NCBI RefSeq assembly: GCF_003205835.1
Contig: NZ_CP029773.1
Span: forward strand, 4,835,001 to 4,891,004
From: Stenotrophomonas maltophilia
GTDB lineage: Bacteria; Pseudomonadota; Gammaproteobacteria; Xanthomonadales; Xanthomonadaceae
Length of the DNA stretch: 56,004 nt
Direction: 5' to 3'
Below, in pieces: positions 25,701-34,124 of the stretch (positions are counted from its first letter, which is position 1; the number at the start of each line of letters is the position of its first letter). The translations under genes were made by a program, and so were the position numbers. Below the pieces are notes generated by a model, which had not been told where the DNA came from, searched no databases, and was given only the letters and a program-made list of their open reading frames with translations.

Positions 25701-26384
25701 ATGTGGATCAGCCAACGTCACCGGCTGTGGCAACGGGTGCAGTGGCGGCGTGCCCAGCAGCGCGCGCAGATCGGCGGCCAGCGCGTCCGGGTTGGACCAC
25801 AACCAGGTCAGCGGCTCCAATGTGGCCGGGTCATTGGCATGCACCCGCCACAGATCAGCGGCCAGCTCCTCCAGCAGTTCACGATCGCTGGCCAGCAGTT
25901 CCGGCGGATCAAAGGTGTGGCCGCTTTCCAGCGCATGCTCGCGCAGCACGCGGGTGCAGAAGCCGTGGATGGTGAAGATGGATGCCAGGTCGATTTCGTC
26001 GGCAGCCACCTGCAGGCGGCGCTTCAGTGCAGCGGCGCTCTCGGAGCCGCCCTGCAGATGACGCTGCAGCACGTCGCGGGTCAATCTCGCGTCGGGTGCT
26101 TCACCCTCGGCCGGTTCCAGATCGACCAGGCGCGCGGCCAACGCCAGGCGCTCACGGATGCGTTTGCGCAGTTCCTGGGTGGCAGCGTCGGTGAAGGTCA
26201 CCGCCAGGATCTGGCCGATGCGCAGGCCCTGCTCCACCACCAGGCGGGTGAACAGCGTCGCCAGGGTGAAGGTCTTGCCGGTACCGGCGCTGGCCTCGAT
26301 CAGGCGGATGCCATCCAGCGGCAGGGCCAGGTAGGGATCGCCCGCCATGCGCTGGGTTTCCTCATCTGCGATGGCGGGGGTCAT
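22704..26384 (-). CDS. recB: Exodeoxyribonuclease V subunit beta
   Basis: A 1226-residue helicase-nuclease. The N-terminal UvrD-type helicase has Walker A ASAGTGKT at 31-38 and the DEFQDTD motif II; LHKSKGLEYPLVFLP and LLYVGLTRAEHALW belong to motifs V-VI. An acidic, Pro/Ala-rich linker near residues 930-970 leads to the C-terminal PD-(D/E)XK nuclease with MIDLTYVRDG and the catalytic DYKSN (D1120-K1122). With RecC and RecD it unwinds and degrades broken DNA until Chi. Overlaps of four bases with recC and recD give fixed stoichiometry by translational coupling. Confidence 0.97.
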   Translation of the reverse strand: MTPAIADEETQRMAGDPYLALPLDGIRLIEASAGTGKTFTLATLFTRLVVEQGLRIGQILAVTFTDAATQELRKRIRERLALAARLVDLEPAEGEAPDARLTRDVLQRHLQGGSESAAALKRRLQVAADEIDLASIFTIHGFCTRVLREHALESGHTFDPPELLASDRELLEELAADLWRVHANDPATLEPLTWLWSNPDALAADLRALLGTPPLHPLPQPVTLADPHAVLQSAAEALSASVREHGEQFFIDLCDAVDNKWINGVSYKLGWLHPLGRQLLAWAERADPRELLASERLPALLPEVLADKTNKKFPDRTPSSPLQAPLARYVALLAERDAWLRGTALNFLHTLRAEATQRLQALKRVRRVQTYDDLIDGVALALEGPQRLMLVKQLRAQYRIALVDEFQDTDDRQWGIFHTVFGDSPEVRELGLAPALFLIGDPKQAIYGFRGGDIHTYLKAKQVAQQAPVLDQNFRSRPAVLRALQALYDNGGEDAFLERDIQFEPVRPGGVRIDEDYQRDGHAATALTLRVLRSGGDKAMSADASREAATQACVAAIHQILVEARAGNAVLRGRPVQPGDIAVLVRSHREATLVQRALAAVGIPAVAAGKQSLFATSEARDLRALLLALLQPADEGRLRAVLATVLLGQRASAIAAMEREGDLQREFQAQLLHWRERWQRGGPFAVIADVCAAQGERLLALIDGERRLTNYLQLGELLQESSAQALGMHGLLDWLQGQMASADQDDEQQLLRLESDARRVQIITLHKSKGLEYPLVFLPFVGIDGGAPNTASHCTVHVGGQRQLHWKLDKDEAWEAASSQREREQRAEDARLLYVGLTRAEHALWIAVGDLAGLGRTRLAPLLGDLQALRAHADVHIDDSETAAALPQLAAEVEGDLPAVRALTRRVPHDWWVYSFTQLAHADAGADSDIEAAATELPAPAADEPAGPELPLEPALPEPAAAAEDSTPVDPRFMGSRFGNVLHEAMENVDFAAWGDWQPGLQAPEGQAEVLRKALHDEGYADVDLDDGVAVLVPLVGHTLTVPLPEGGALHSLGEGERRAEIDFHFAIEPTTVPALLQVLHAHGVSSTRRGFGQRRRLEGLMTGMIDLTYVRDGRWYVLDYKSNRLPGYSPDLLAIAMRHSEYDLQALIYTVALHRWLRFRLGAAYDYERDMGGIRYLFCRGLDAAGNGVHVDRFPLALVDALDALFAGGEQAQAELAARARGASA

Positions 26385-29300
26385 GCGCTGCCCTCCTGGC
26401 TGGTGTCGGCGCCAAGGGCGCGGCCTTCACGCACCGCACTGAAGACCAGCTGGCTGTTGCGCAGCAGGTCGGCATAGCTGGCGTCGGTGGCAAACGGGTC
26501 GGCACCGCGCAACAGCAGCTGCCAGGCGTCGCTGCTGGATTCGCCCCAGCTGCGGTCGCTGCCATGCCACTGCTTCCAGCCTTCGCTGCGTTGTTTTTCT
26601 GCCGGCGCGTTGTACAGCACCCAGCCGGTGTACGGGGCAAAGCGCAGCGGCTCGCGCAGGCCACGCTGGCGCAGCTGCAGCAGTGCACGCAGTGCGGCGC
26701 GTGCAGCGGGAGCGCTCAGTGCCGGCAGCACATGCGGGCCGGGACCGGCGTCACCGCCATCGTGGAACTGCACCAGCGGCAGCGCATCGCCGGCGGCGTT
26801 GGCCAGCAGCCAGTCCAGGCCCTGGCGGATCACCGCATTGCCATTGAGGGTACCGGCGCGCAGGCGCACCAGGCCCTCGGGATGCCGATCGGCCACGCGG
26901 CCATGCAGGCGCACGCCGTCGATGTCCACTTCGTAGCGACGGCTTTCCAGCGGTTCGCCCTGCATCCAGCCCAGCAACGCACTGGCATACGGACGGGTCT
27001 TCAACTGCTCCACCTCGAACTGGCGCTCGCCCAATGGGCCCGACGGCAGCAGGCCGCGCGCGCGCAGCCGCGGGTACAACGGCTCGGTATCGCCGCTGAG
27101 CGTGGCGCGCACCACCGCCGCCTGCACGCTGCGCTTCTCCGGCCCGCGCGAGGACAGCACCAGCGGTTCCAGGTCATCGACGTCCTCGACATCGTCGGCC
27201 AGGCGCAGGCCCAGCGACTGTGCGAGGAACTGCCCGGCCGGGTCGCACAGGAAGCGGCGCAGGGTATCGAGTGCGACGTCGTCTTCCACCGCATCGTCGA
27301 GCGGCGGCGGCAAGGGGGCATCGAACCACGGCTGCAGGCCCCCACGCTGGCCGGTGAGGCGACCGGCGGCCGGATGCCATTGGCGGCGATAGCTGAAGCG
27401 GCGTGGATCACCGTCACCGAACGCGGCTGGCGAGAACGGCTGCAGTGCGTGGCGCACGGTGAAGTCGCGGACCGCCGCAGGCGGATCGAGGTGATACGTG
27501 GCGGCGGCATCGATCAGTTCACTGACCAGCACCGACGGCTCGCGCACGCTGCCATCGCGCGGATCGGCACCGAGGTAGCTGAGGTAGAACACCTCCTGCG
27601 CGGCGGCGAACAGCTGCAGGAACAGGAAACGATCGTCTTCGCGGGTGGAGCGGTCGCCCGGACGGCGGCGCGGCGTGTCCAGCTCGGCGGTGAGCTGGTT
27701 GAGACCGGCCGCCGGGTCACGGCGCGGGAAATCGCCATCATTGAGACCGAGCACGCAGATCACCCGGAACGGCAGCAGGCGCATCGGCACCATGCGGCCG
27801 AAGCTGATGCCACCGGTCAGCAGCGGTGCGCGCGTATCCGCCTCGCCCAGCGCGCCGGCGAAGTGCGCGCGCACCACCTCCGGCGGCACCCCGTCCGCGA
27901 AACCGGCCTTGGCGGCATCATCGGCGAACTGGTTGAGCAGCTTGCGCAGGCGCTCCAGCGCGCGCTGGCTGTTGGGCGAGCTGGGCGCAGTCGGCAGCAG
28001 CGCGTCCAGCAGCGACAGCAGGCGTTGCCGCCACTGCGCCGGGGTCAGCAGCTCACCAAGGCGGCGCTGGTAGACCGCCAGTACGCGCAACAGGCGCAGC
28101 AGCCGGTCCAGCGCTTCCAATGCGCCGCCCTCCAGCTCGATCCACGGTGCGACACCGGCCAGGTCGGCCTCGCTGCCGGTCGCGTGACCGAGCACCAGGC
28201 GATCCAGCGCGAACTGCCAGGTGTAGGCGTCGTCGGCCGGTGCCTGGTGCTGGTTGCGGTGCTTCGCATCCAGGCCCCAGCGTGCGCCCGCCTGCTGCAA
28301 CCAGCCATGCAGGCGGTCGAAGTCCACCGCTTCCAGACCGGCCGCTTCGGCCAGCGGTGCACTGGCCAGCAGGTCCAGCACTTCGTTCAAGCCGAAGCGC
28401 GAGACCGGCAGGCCCAGCAGGTGCACGAACACATCGGCCAGCGGTTCACCGGCCAGCGGGCTGCTGTCGGCCAGCGCATAGGGGATGTGCTCCTCCTCGC
28501 CACCACGGCCGCCGAACACCGCTTCCAGGTACGGCACGTAGGGATCGATGTCCGGCGCCAGCACCGCGATCTCGCGCGCCTGCAGCGGCGGGTCGAAGCG
28601 CGGGTCCTGCAGCAGGCTGCGCAGCTGGTCGTGCAGCACCTGCAGTTCGCGCAGGCGGGTATGGCAGGCGTGTACCTGCAGGCTGGGATCGTCGCTGCGC
28701 AGCCCGTCACGCAGCTCGCCGGAGGGCAGTGCGCGGCGGTGGAACAGGTCACGCTGCAGGCGATGCAGCAGGCTGTCGGACAGGCCGCCTTCATCCAGGC
28801 TCGGGCGGGTGTCCTCCTCCGGATCGGAATAGGCGGCGATCTCGCCAGCAGGGTGCACCACCTCGTAGCTGCCCAGCACCGCCATGAAGTCGCGGCCGGC
28901 TGCGCCCCAGGCTTCCAGCAGGCGGTTTTCGCCGGCTGCTTCGCCGAAGGGATCGGGCGCGCCGCTGCGCAGGCGCTCGGCCAGTGTCTGCAGGTCACCC
29001 CAGTACGACTGCACCGGGGTGGGCATATAGAAATGCAGCTCGCCCACCCGCGCCTGGGTGGCCATCACCCGCAGCACGTCGGGCGAGATGTTGAGCGTCG
29101 CGAACGCAGACATGCGCGGCGGCAAGCCCTGTGGCAACGGCTGGCCGGCCCCTTCGAAACGGTCCAGGTATTCCTGGATGCGGCGCGCGCGATAGTCGTG
29201 GCCGTGGGTGATGGTGCGCCACAGGATCGCCTGCGGATCGGCCGGATCGGCACCGGCCGCCCAGCGCAGCAGCCAATCGCGGCGCCAGGCCTGGTACTTC

Positions 29301-29728
29301 TCGAACACCGAGGCCAGCTCGCCGGCCAGCGCCCACGGCTTCAATGCGTCATCGCCGGCAAGATAGGACTGCAGCGCACGCATCGGTGGCTGCGCCAGCA
29401 ACGCCGGGTCGCGCAGGGCCTGGTACAGCTTCCAGTGCAGGCCGGCCGCGTCCAGGTCATCCTGCTCGCCGCTGACGTTGGCCTTCAGTGCGCGGGCCAC
29501 GAACTCGCCCGGGGTCAGGAATTCGAGGTTGGCGGCGACGCCGAATTCCGCAGCCAGTGTCGCTTGCAGCCAGCGCCGCATCGCCACCTGCGGGATCAGC
29601 ACCACTTCCGGCGCCAGCAGTGGCTGCCCAGGTACGGGCGCGCGCACGTTGCGTGCCAGCAGCGCGGCCAGCACGTCCAGGGAATTGGAATGGTAGAGGC
29701 GGAAATCGCTGCCTGGGTCACTCATCAT
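26381..29728 (-). CDS. recC: Exodeoxyribonuclease V subunit gamma
   Basis: A 1115-residue RecC, the Chi-recognising and strand-splitting subunit. The start (FRLYHSNSLDVLAALLA) and the segments FLTPGEFVARAL, LGLNDGDFPR and FLQLFAAAQEVFYLSYLG are typical. It is the first gene of the recCBD operon; two adjacent ATGs (29728 and 29725) are possible starts. The 180-bp gap to mlaF upstream is the divergent promoter region for both operons. Confidence 0.95.
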   Translation of the reverse strand: MMSDPGSDFRLYHSNSLDVLAALLARNVRAPVPGQPLLAPEVVLIPQVAMRRWLQATLAAEFGVAANLEFLTPGEFVARALKANVSGEQDDLDAAGLHWKLYQALRDPALLAQPPMRALQSYLAGDDALKPWALAGELASVFEKYQAWRRDWLLRWAAGADPADPQAILWRTITHGHDYRARRIQEYLDRFEGAGQPLPQGLPPRMSAFATLNISPDVLRVMATQARVGELHFYMPTPVQSYWGDLQTLAERLRSGAPDPFGEAAGENRLLEAWGAAGRDFMAVLGSYEVVHPAGEIAAYSDPEEDTRPSLDEGGLSDSLLHRLQRDLFHRRALPSGELRDGLRSDDPSLQVHACHTRLRELQVLHDQLRSLLQDPRFDPPLQAREIAVLAPDIDPYVPYLEAVFGGRGGEEEHIPYALADSSPLAGEPLADVFVHLLGLPVSRFGLNEVLDLLASAPLAEAAGLEAVDFDRLHGWLQQAGARWGLDAKHRNQHQAPADDAYTWQFALDRLVLGHATGSEADLAGVAPWIELEGGALEALDRLLRLLRVLAVYQRRLGELLTPAQWRQRLLSLLDALLPTAPSSPNSQRALERLRKLLNQFADDAAKAGFADGVPPEVVRAHFAGALGEADTRAPLLTGGISFGRMVPMRLLPFRVICVLGLNDGDFPRRDPAAGLNQLTAELDTPRRRPGDRSTREDDRFLFLQLFAAAQEVFYLSYLGADPRDGSVREPSVLVSELIDAAATYHLDPPAAVRDFTVRHALQPFSPAAFGDGDPRRFSYRRQWHPAAGRLTGQRGGLQPWFDAPLPPPLDDAVEDDVALDTLRRFLCDPAGQFLAQSLGLRLADDVEDVDDLEPLVLSSRGPEKRSVQAAVVRATLSGDTEPLYPRLRARGLLPSGPLGERQFEVEQLKTRPYASALLGWMQGEPLESRRYEVDIDGVRLHGRVADRHPEGLVRLRAGTLNGNAVIRQGLDWLLANAAGDALPLVQFHDGGDAGPGPHVLPALSAPAARAALRALLQLRQRGLREPLRFAPYTGWVLYNAPAEKQRSEGWKQWHGSDRSWGESSSDAWQLLLRGADPFATDASYADLLRNSQLVFSAVREGRALGADTSQEGSA

Positions 29729-29908
29729 GCACAGTGTGCAGGACGGCAGGCAGTATTCAATGGTTGGCCCGCCAGCGGTACGGATTGTTCCGGGATGCCG
29801 GCCGATTGTCCCGGCCTGCGCCAGGACGTGTCGTGCAACAATACTGCACCGTCCAGTCTGCTTATGTTCAGCCGGCTGGCCCGATCCTTCGATGTCTAAA
29901 AAACGTTA

Positions 29909-30706
29909 ATGGTGCCCATGTCGGCTTCCTCCTCCAGTCTGGTGCAGTTATCCAACGTCCGCATCGACCGGAGCGGGCGCACGATCCTGCGCGACGTGTC
30001 GCTGCAGGTGCCCAAGGGCAGCATCACCGCCGTGCTCGGTCCGTCCGGCAGCGGCAAGTCGACCCTGCTGGCGGCGCTGACCGGCGAACTGCGCCCGGTC
30101 GCTGGCGAGGTCACCCTGTTCGGCAAGCCGATCCCGCATGACAGCACCGCGCTGCTTGAAATGCGCAAGAGCGTGGGCGTGCTGCTGCAGGGCAATGGGC
30201 TGCTGACCGACCTGACCGTGGCGGAGAACGTCGCGCTGCCGCTGCGCACGCACACCCGCCTGCCGGCCGCCGTGCTGCGCCGGCTGGTGCAGATGAAGCT
30301 GCATGCGGTGGGCCTGCTGGCCGCCGCCGACGCCTGGCCGCGCGAGCTGTCCGGTGGCATGGCGCGCCGCGTGGCGCTGGCCCGCGCACTGGCACTGGAC
30401 CCGCCGCTGATGATCTACGACGAGCCGCTGACCGGGCTGGACCCGATCGCCTCCGGCGTGATCATGAGCCTGATCCAGCGCCTCAACCACAGCCTGGGCC
30501 TGACCAGCATCATCGTCAGCCACCACGTGCACGAGACCCTGCCGATCTGCGACCAGGTGATCGCGATCGCCAATGGCGGCATCGTGTTCCAGGGCACGCC
30601 CGAGGCGCTGCAGTCCAGCCAGGACCCGCTGCTGCGGCAGTTCCTGCACGGCCAGCCCGATGGCCCCATCCCGTTCGATGCCGCGCCGCGCGCGAGGGTC
30701 GCCTGA
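29909..30706 (+). CDS. mlaF: Mla ABC transporter ATP-binding protein
   Basis: A 265-residue ABC ATPase powering the MlaFEDB inner-membrane phospholipid transporter that keeps outer-leaflet asymmetry of the outer membrane. Walker A is GPSGSGKST at about 44-52, the signature is LSGGMARRVALARALAL and Walker B is LMIYDEPLTGLDP. ATG 29909 and ATG 29918 are both possible starts; neither has a convincing ribosome-binding site. The stop overlaps the mlaE ATG as TGATG. First gene of mlaFEDCB-mlaA. Confidence 0.96.
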   Translation: MVPMSASSSSLVQLSNVRIDRSGRTILRDVSLQVPKGSITAVLGPSGSGKSTLLAALTGELRPVAGEVTLFGKPIPHDSTALLEMRKSVGVLLQGNGLLTDLTVAENVALPLRTHTRLPAAVLRRLVQMKLHAVGLLAAADAWPRELSGGMARRVALARALALDPPLMIYDEPLTGLDPIASGVIMSLIQRLNHSLGLTSIIVSHHVHETLPICDQVIAIANGGIVFQGTPEALQSSQDPLLRQFLHGQPDGPIPFDAAPRARVA

Positions 30707-31455
30707 TGCCGTTCGTCCAAGCCACCCGCTCGCTGGGTCGCGCCGGCCTGTTCTCGCTGACCGTGCTGCGCGGTTCGCTGCCAACCCGTGATTTCCTGGC
30801 CGAGCTGACCCGCGAGATCTACAAGATCGGTGCGCGCTCGTTGCCGATCATCGCCGTCGGCGGTGCCTTCGTCGGCCTGGTGCTGACCCTGCAGGGCTAC
30901 CGCACGCTGACCACCTTCGGTGCGGCCGACGCGCTGTCGACCCTGCTCGGGCTGTCGCTGTACCGCGAGCTGGCGCCGGTGCTGACCGCGCTGCTGTTCA
31001 TCGGCCGCGCCGGCAGTTCGATCGCCGCCGAGCTGGGCCTGATGCGTGCCACCGACCAGATCAAGGCGCTTGAGCTGATGGCGATCGACCCGGTGGCCAA
31101 GGCGGTGGCACCGCGCTTCTGGGCGGCGGTGCTGACCGTGCCGCTGCTGACCGGCATCTTCTGTTCGCTGGCGATCAGTGCCAGCTACTTCGAAGCGGTG
31201 CACGTGCTGGGCCTGGACAACGGCGTGTTCTGGTCGGCGCTGCGCAACAGCGTGGACTTCTGGGACGACTTCGGCGTGGCAATGCTGAAGTCGGCGATCT
31301 TCGGCGGCACTGCCGCGCTGGTTGCCGCCTATGTGGGTTTCCACGCCGAGCCCACCATTGAAGGCACTTCGGTGGCGACCACCCGTGCGGTGGTCAATGC
31401 TTCGCTGCTGGTGCTGATGTTCAACTTCGTGCTGTCGGCAATGTTGTTCACCTAA
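30706..31455 (+). CDS. mlaE: Mla ABC transporter permease
   Basis: A 249-residue MlaE/YrbE permease (DUF140) with five to six hydrophobic segments. Family strings include GAFVGLVLTLQGYRTL, LYRELAPVLTALLFIGRAG and AAELGLMRATDQIKALELM. Two copies form the membrane channel between MlaF and the MlaD ring. Its ATG overlaps the mlaF stop by one base, and mlaD follows after 59 bp. Confidence 0.96.
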   Translation: MPFVQATRSLGRAGLFSLTVLRGSLPTRDFLAELTREIYKIGARSLPIIAVGGAFVGLVLTLQGYRTLTTFGAADALSTLLGLSLYRELAPVLTALLFIGRAGSSIAAELGLMRATDQIKALELMAIDPVAKAVAPRFWAAVLTVPLLTGIFCSLAISASYFEAVHVLGLDNGVFWSALRNSVDFWDDFGVAMLKSAIFGGTAALVAAYVGFHAEPTIEGTSVATTRAVVNASLLVLMFNFVLSAMLFT

Positions 31456-31514
31456 CCCCTCCACCGGCGGTGCGCAGGCGCGCGCGGCCACAACGACTCG
31501 ATCAGGTAATCCAC

Positions 31515-32039
31515 ATGGCCATCCGCGGTCCCAGACTCGAATTTTCCGTCGGCGCGTTCCTGTTGCTGGCCCTGGCCTCGCTGATGGTGCTGGCCGTGGC
31601 CTCGACCAACCAGCGCTGGAGCTGGGGCAGCGAAGGCTACGAGCTGAAGGCACGCTTCTCCCAGGTCGGCCAGCTGCGCAAGCAGGCGCCGGTGAAGATC
31701 GGCGGCGTCACTGTCGGCCAGGTCGCCGCGATCGATCTGGACCCGGTGAAGTTCGAGTCCATCGTCACCCTGCGCATGGACAACAAGGTCAAGGACCTGC
31801 CGGCGGATACCTCGGCCGGCATCTTCACCAGTGGTTTGCTCGGCGAGAGCTATATCGGTCTGCAGCCGGGCGGTGATCCGGAGGTGCTGAAGGCCGGCGA
31901 CGAGATCGTCTTCACCCAGCCGGCGGTGGACCTGATCCAGCTGGTCGGCAAGTACATGTTCAGTGGCGGCGCCGGTGGCGGCGCTGCTCAGAAGCCCAAC
32001 GATGGCGCGCAGGCGCCTGCAACGGAACCGCAACCATGA
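31515..32039 (+). CDS. mlaD: Mla outer-membrane lipid asymmetry MCE protein
   Basis: A 174-residue MCE-domain protein. One N-terminal membrane helix (EFSVGAFLLLALASLMVLAVA) anchors it, and a single MCE domain follows (ELKARFSQVGQLRKQAPVKI, SGLLGESYIGLQPGG). Six copies should form the periplasmic ring that hands phospholipid between MlaE and MlaC. The ATG at 31515 has an AGG about eight bases upstream. The stop overlaps mlaC as ATGA. The C-terminal 25 residues are Gly/Ala/Pro-rich and probably disordered. Confidence 0.95.
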   Translation: MAIRGPRLEFSVGAFLLLALASLMVLAVASTNQRWSWGSEGYELKARFSQVGQLRKQAPVKIGGVTVGQVAAIDLDPVKFESIVTLRMDNKVKDLPADTSAGIFTSGLLGESYIGLQPGGDPEVLKAGDEIVFTQPAVDLIQLVGKYMFSGGAGGGAAQKPNDGAQAPATEPQP

Positions 32040-32698
32040 AGATGAAACTGATCCCGGCCCTGCTCGCCTCGGCGCTGCTGGCAGCCACTCCGTTCCTTGC
32101 CCAGGCACAGGCCGCCGCTCCCGCCGCTGCCGCGACGCAGGGCCAGGCCGGCAAGGTGGTGATCGATGCCAGCAGCCGCATCCTGTCCACGCTGCAGCAG
32201 CGCAAGAGCGAGTTCACCAGCAACCCGGCCAGCCTGCGCAGCTACATCGACAGCGAGCTGACCCGCACCTTCGATCGCGACTACGCCGCGCGCCTGGTGC
32301 TGGGCCCGCACGCCCGTGGCGCCTCCGACGCCGACATCAAGCTGTTCGCCGATGCCATGGCCGACAGCCTGATGCAGCGCTACGGCTCGACCCTGCTCAA
32401 CATCCAGGGCAAGCCGAGCTTCCGCCTGAAGGGTGAAAGCCCGCTGCCGGGCAACCGCGGCGTGCGCGTAAGCACCGAGCTGGTCCGCGCCGGCAACGAG
32501 CCGACCCCGGTCGAGTACTGGATGCGCAACGTGAACGGCCAGTGGAAGATCTTCGACGTCAACATCGAAGGCATCTCCTACGTGCAGACCTTCCGCAACC
32601 AGTTCGACACTCCGCTGCGCCAGAAGGGCATCAAGCAGGTGGCCACCGAGCTGCACAGCGGCAGCATGCAGGCCGGGCCCGCGGGCAATGGCAAGTAA
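32036..32698 (+). CDS. mlaC: Periplasmic phospholipid carrier
   Basis: A 220-residue secreted MlaC/Ttg2D protein that ferries phospholipid between MlaA at the outer membrane and MlaD at the inner membrane. The signal peptide is MKMKLIPALLASALLAATPF with a likely cleavage after AQA. Family features are FTSNPASLRSYIDSEL, FDRDYAARLVLG and VEYWMRNVNGQWKIFDVNIE. Its ATG overlaps the mlaD stop and its end overlaps mlaB by 11 bases. Confidence 0.95.
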   Translation: MKMKLIPALLASALLAATPFLAQAQAAAPAAAATQGQAGKVVIDASSRILSTLQQRKSEFTSNPASLRSYIDSELTRTFDRDYAARLVLGPHARGASDADIKLFADAMADSLMQRYGSTLLNIQGKPSFRLKGESPLPGNRGVRVSTELVRAGNEPTPVEYWMRNVNGQWKIFDVNIEGISYVQTFRNQFDTPLRQKGIKQVATELHSGSMQAGPAGNGK

Positions 32699-32999
32699 CG
32701 CACTGGCATTGCTGGAAGGCGACACCCTGCGCCTGCGCGGGGTGCTCGACCGTGCCGCGGTGATCGCACTGTGGCCACAGCTGCAGGCGCTGCCGGCACA
32801 GCTGGCACGACTGGAACTGGGCGAGGTCGAGCGCGTGGACAGCGCCGGCCTGGCCCTGCTGGCCGAACTGGCGGCACGTGCACGCAAGGCCGGCCATCCG
32901 CTGGCGATCTCCGGCGCACCGGCCGGTTACAACGAGCTGAGCGCGGCCTACCGGCTGTCGCCCGACCTGGATTTCAACGCTACTTCTGCTGCGAGCTGA
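32688..32999 (+). CDS. mlaB: STAS-domain subunit of the Mla transporter
   Basis: A 103-residue cytoplasmic STAS protein that binds MlaF and regulates its ATPase activity. The STAS core is visible as LRGVLDRAAVIALWPQL and VERVDSAGLALLAELA; the serine in VDSAGL stands at the conserved Ser/Thr position of the family. It overlaps the mlaC end by 11 bases and is followed one base later by mlaA, so the order mlaF-E-D-C-B-A is continuous. Confidence 0.92.
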   Translation: MASNALALLEGDTLRLRGVLDRAAVIALWPQLQALPAQLARLELGEVERVDSAGLALLAELAARARKAGHPLAISGAPAGYNELSAAYRLSPDLDFNATSAAS

Positions 33000-33000
33000 C

Positions 33001-34017
33001 ATGAACGTCGTACGCACTCTCCCCCTGATCGTCCTGGCCACCGCCCTGACCGCCTGTGCCGGCAAGCCCGCGCGCAGCGATGCGCCGGCGGCCAGCACCG
33101 TGGTCCCGGCCAGTGCCGCAACCGAGGCCCCGGCCGTGGTCGCCGACACCGGCACGGTTGACGCTGCACCGGTCGCCCCGGTGGCCAATCCGCCGGCCGC
33201 CACTGCATCTGCACCCGCCCCTCCGGCGGTCAGTGCCGAGGCTGACGCGGCGAAGACCGCAGCCGCCACCGCACCCGGCGGTGACGACGACTTCGATGCC
33301 CTCTACGGTGGTCCCAGCAACACCGGCAGTGCAGCGGCCTACGACCCGTGGGAACCGTTCAACCGCAAGGTGCACACCTTCAACAACGCGGTCGACCGTG
33401 GTATCGCCCGTCCGCTGGCCACCGCCTATACCCACGTGGTGCCACGCTTCGCGCGTACCGGCGTCAGCAACTTCTTCAGCAACCTGCGCGCACCGGTGAC
33501 GATCACCAACCAGCTGCTGCAGGGCCGCGGTGCCGATGCCTGGGACAGCCTTGGCCGCTTCCTGATGAACAGCACCCTGGGTATCGGCGGCCTGTTCGAT
33601 CCGGCCAGCAAGGCGATGGTGCCGCGTCGCAATGAAGACTTCGGCCAGACCCTGGGTGTCTGGGGCTGGCGTCGCTCGCGTTACGTGGAACTGCCGTTCT
33701 TCGGCCCGCGTACGGTGCGCGATGTGTTTGGCCTGGCCGGCGACATCCCGCTGTCGCCGATGCGCCGCATCGAGGAAGACAAGATCCGCATCGGCCTGCA
33801 GGGCCTGCAGCTGGTCGACACCCGCGCACAGCTGCTGGCGATCGACGACCTGCGTGACACCGCCGTGGACGAATACTCGCTGGTACGCGATGCGTGGATG
33901 CAGCGCCGCAACTACCAGATCGAGAACGATCTGCGCAGCAAGCGCGACCGTGGCCACGACGATGCCAATTCGCCGATCCCGGTCGATGCGATGCCGATGC
34001 CGCAGTGGACGCACTGA
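33001..34017 (+). CDS. mlaA: Outer-membrane lipoprotein MlaA (VacJ)
   Basis: A 338-residue outer-membrane lipoprotein that extracts mislocalised phospholipid from the outer leaflet and passes it to MlaC. The signal peptide ends in the lipobox LTAC with lipid Cys19. Between the lipid anchor and the VacJ domain is an unusually long Ala/Pro/Val-rich linker of about 95 residues, which explains most of the extra length over E. coli MlaA (251). The domain begins DPWEPFNRKVHTFN and contains RRNEDFGQTLGVWG and LPFFGPRTVRDVFG. In E. coli mlaA is unlinked to mlaFEDCB; here it closes the operon and is followed by a strong terminator. Confidence 0.96.
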   Translation: MNVVRTLPLIVLATALTACAGKPARSDAPAASTVVPASAATEAPAVVADTGTVDAAPVAPVANPPAATASAPAPPAVSAEADAAKTAAATAPGGDDDFDALYGGPSNTGSAAAYDPWEPFNRKVHTFNNAVDRGIARPLATAYTHVVPRFARTGVSNFFSNLRAPVTITNQLLQGRGADAWDSLGRFLMNSTLGIGGLFDPASKAMVPRRNEDFGQTLGVWGWRRSRYVELPFFGPRTVRDVFGLAGDIPLSPMRRIEEDKIRIGLQGLQLVDTRAQLLAIDDLRDTAVDEYSLVRDAWMQRRNYQIENDLRSKRDRGHDDANSPIPVDAMPMPQWTH

Positions 34018-34036
34018 GTCCGGTCTGCAGCGCATG

Positions 34037-34067
34037 AAAAACCCCGCCAAGGCGGGGTTTTTCTTTT
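34037..34067 (+). terminator. Rho-independent terminator of the mla operon
   Basis: An 8-bp GC stem, ACCCCGCC - AA - GGCGGGGT, is preceded by an A-run and followed by TTTTTCTTTT, 20 bases after the mlaA stop. The flanking A-run means it can also terminate transcription from the opposite direction. Confidence 0.93.
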
Positions 34068-34079
34068 GTGGCCCTGAAT

Positions 34080-34118
34080 GGGGTCGGAGCCCTTTCCCAA
34101 GGAAAGGGATCCGACCCC
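34080..34118. repeat. GGGTC-flanked hairpin repeat
   Basis: Arms GGGGTCGGAGCCC and GGGATCCGACCCC with an inner CTTTCC/GGAAAG stem, placed between the mla terminator and the converging glutathione peroxidase gene. Since a good terminator is already present, its role is probably something else. It carries the GAGCC/GATCC arm asymmetry. Confidence 0.85.
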
Positions 34119-34124
34119 GACCGA

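Noticed and set aside
23271..29899. Two open frames of more than 1000 codons on the plus strand across recB and recC
   Set aside because: They mirror the recB and recC codons, contain no recognisable motif and have Gln/Arg/His-rich composition typical of antisense frames.
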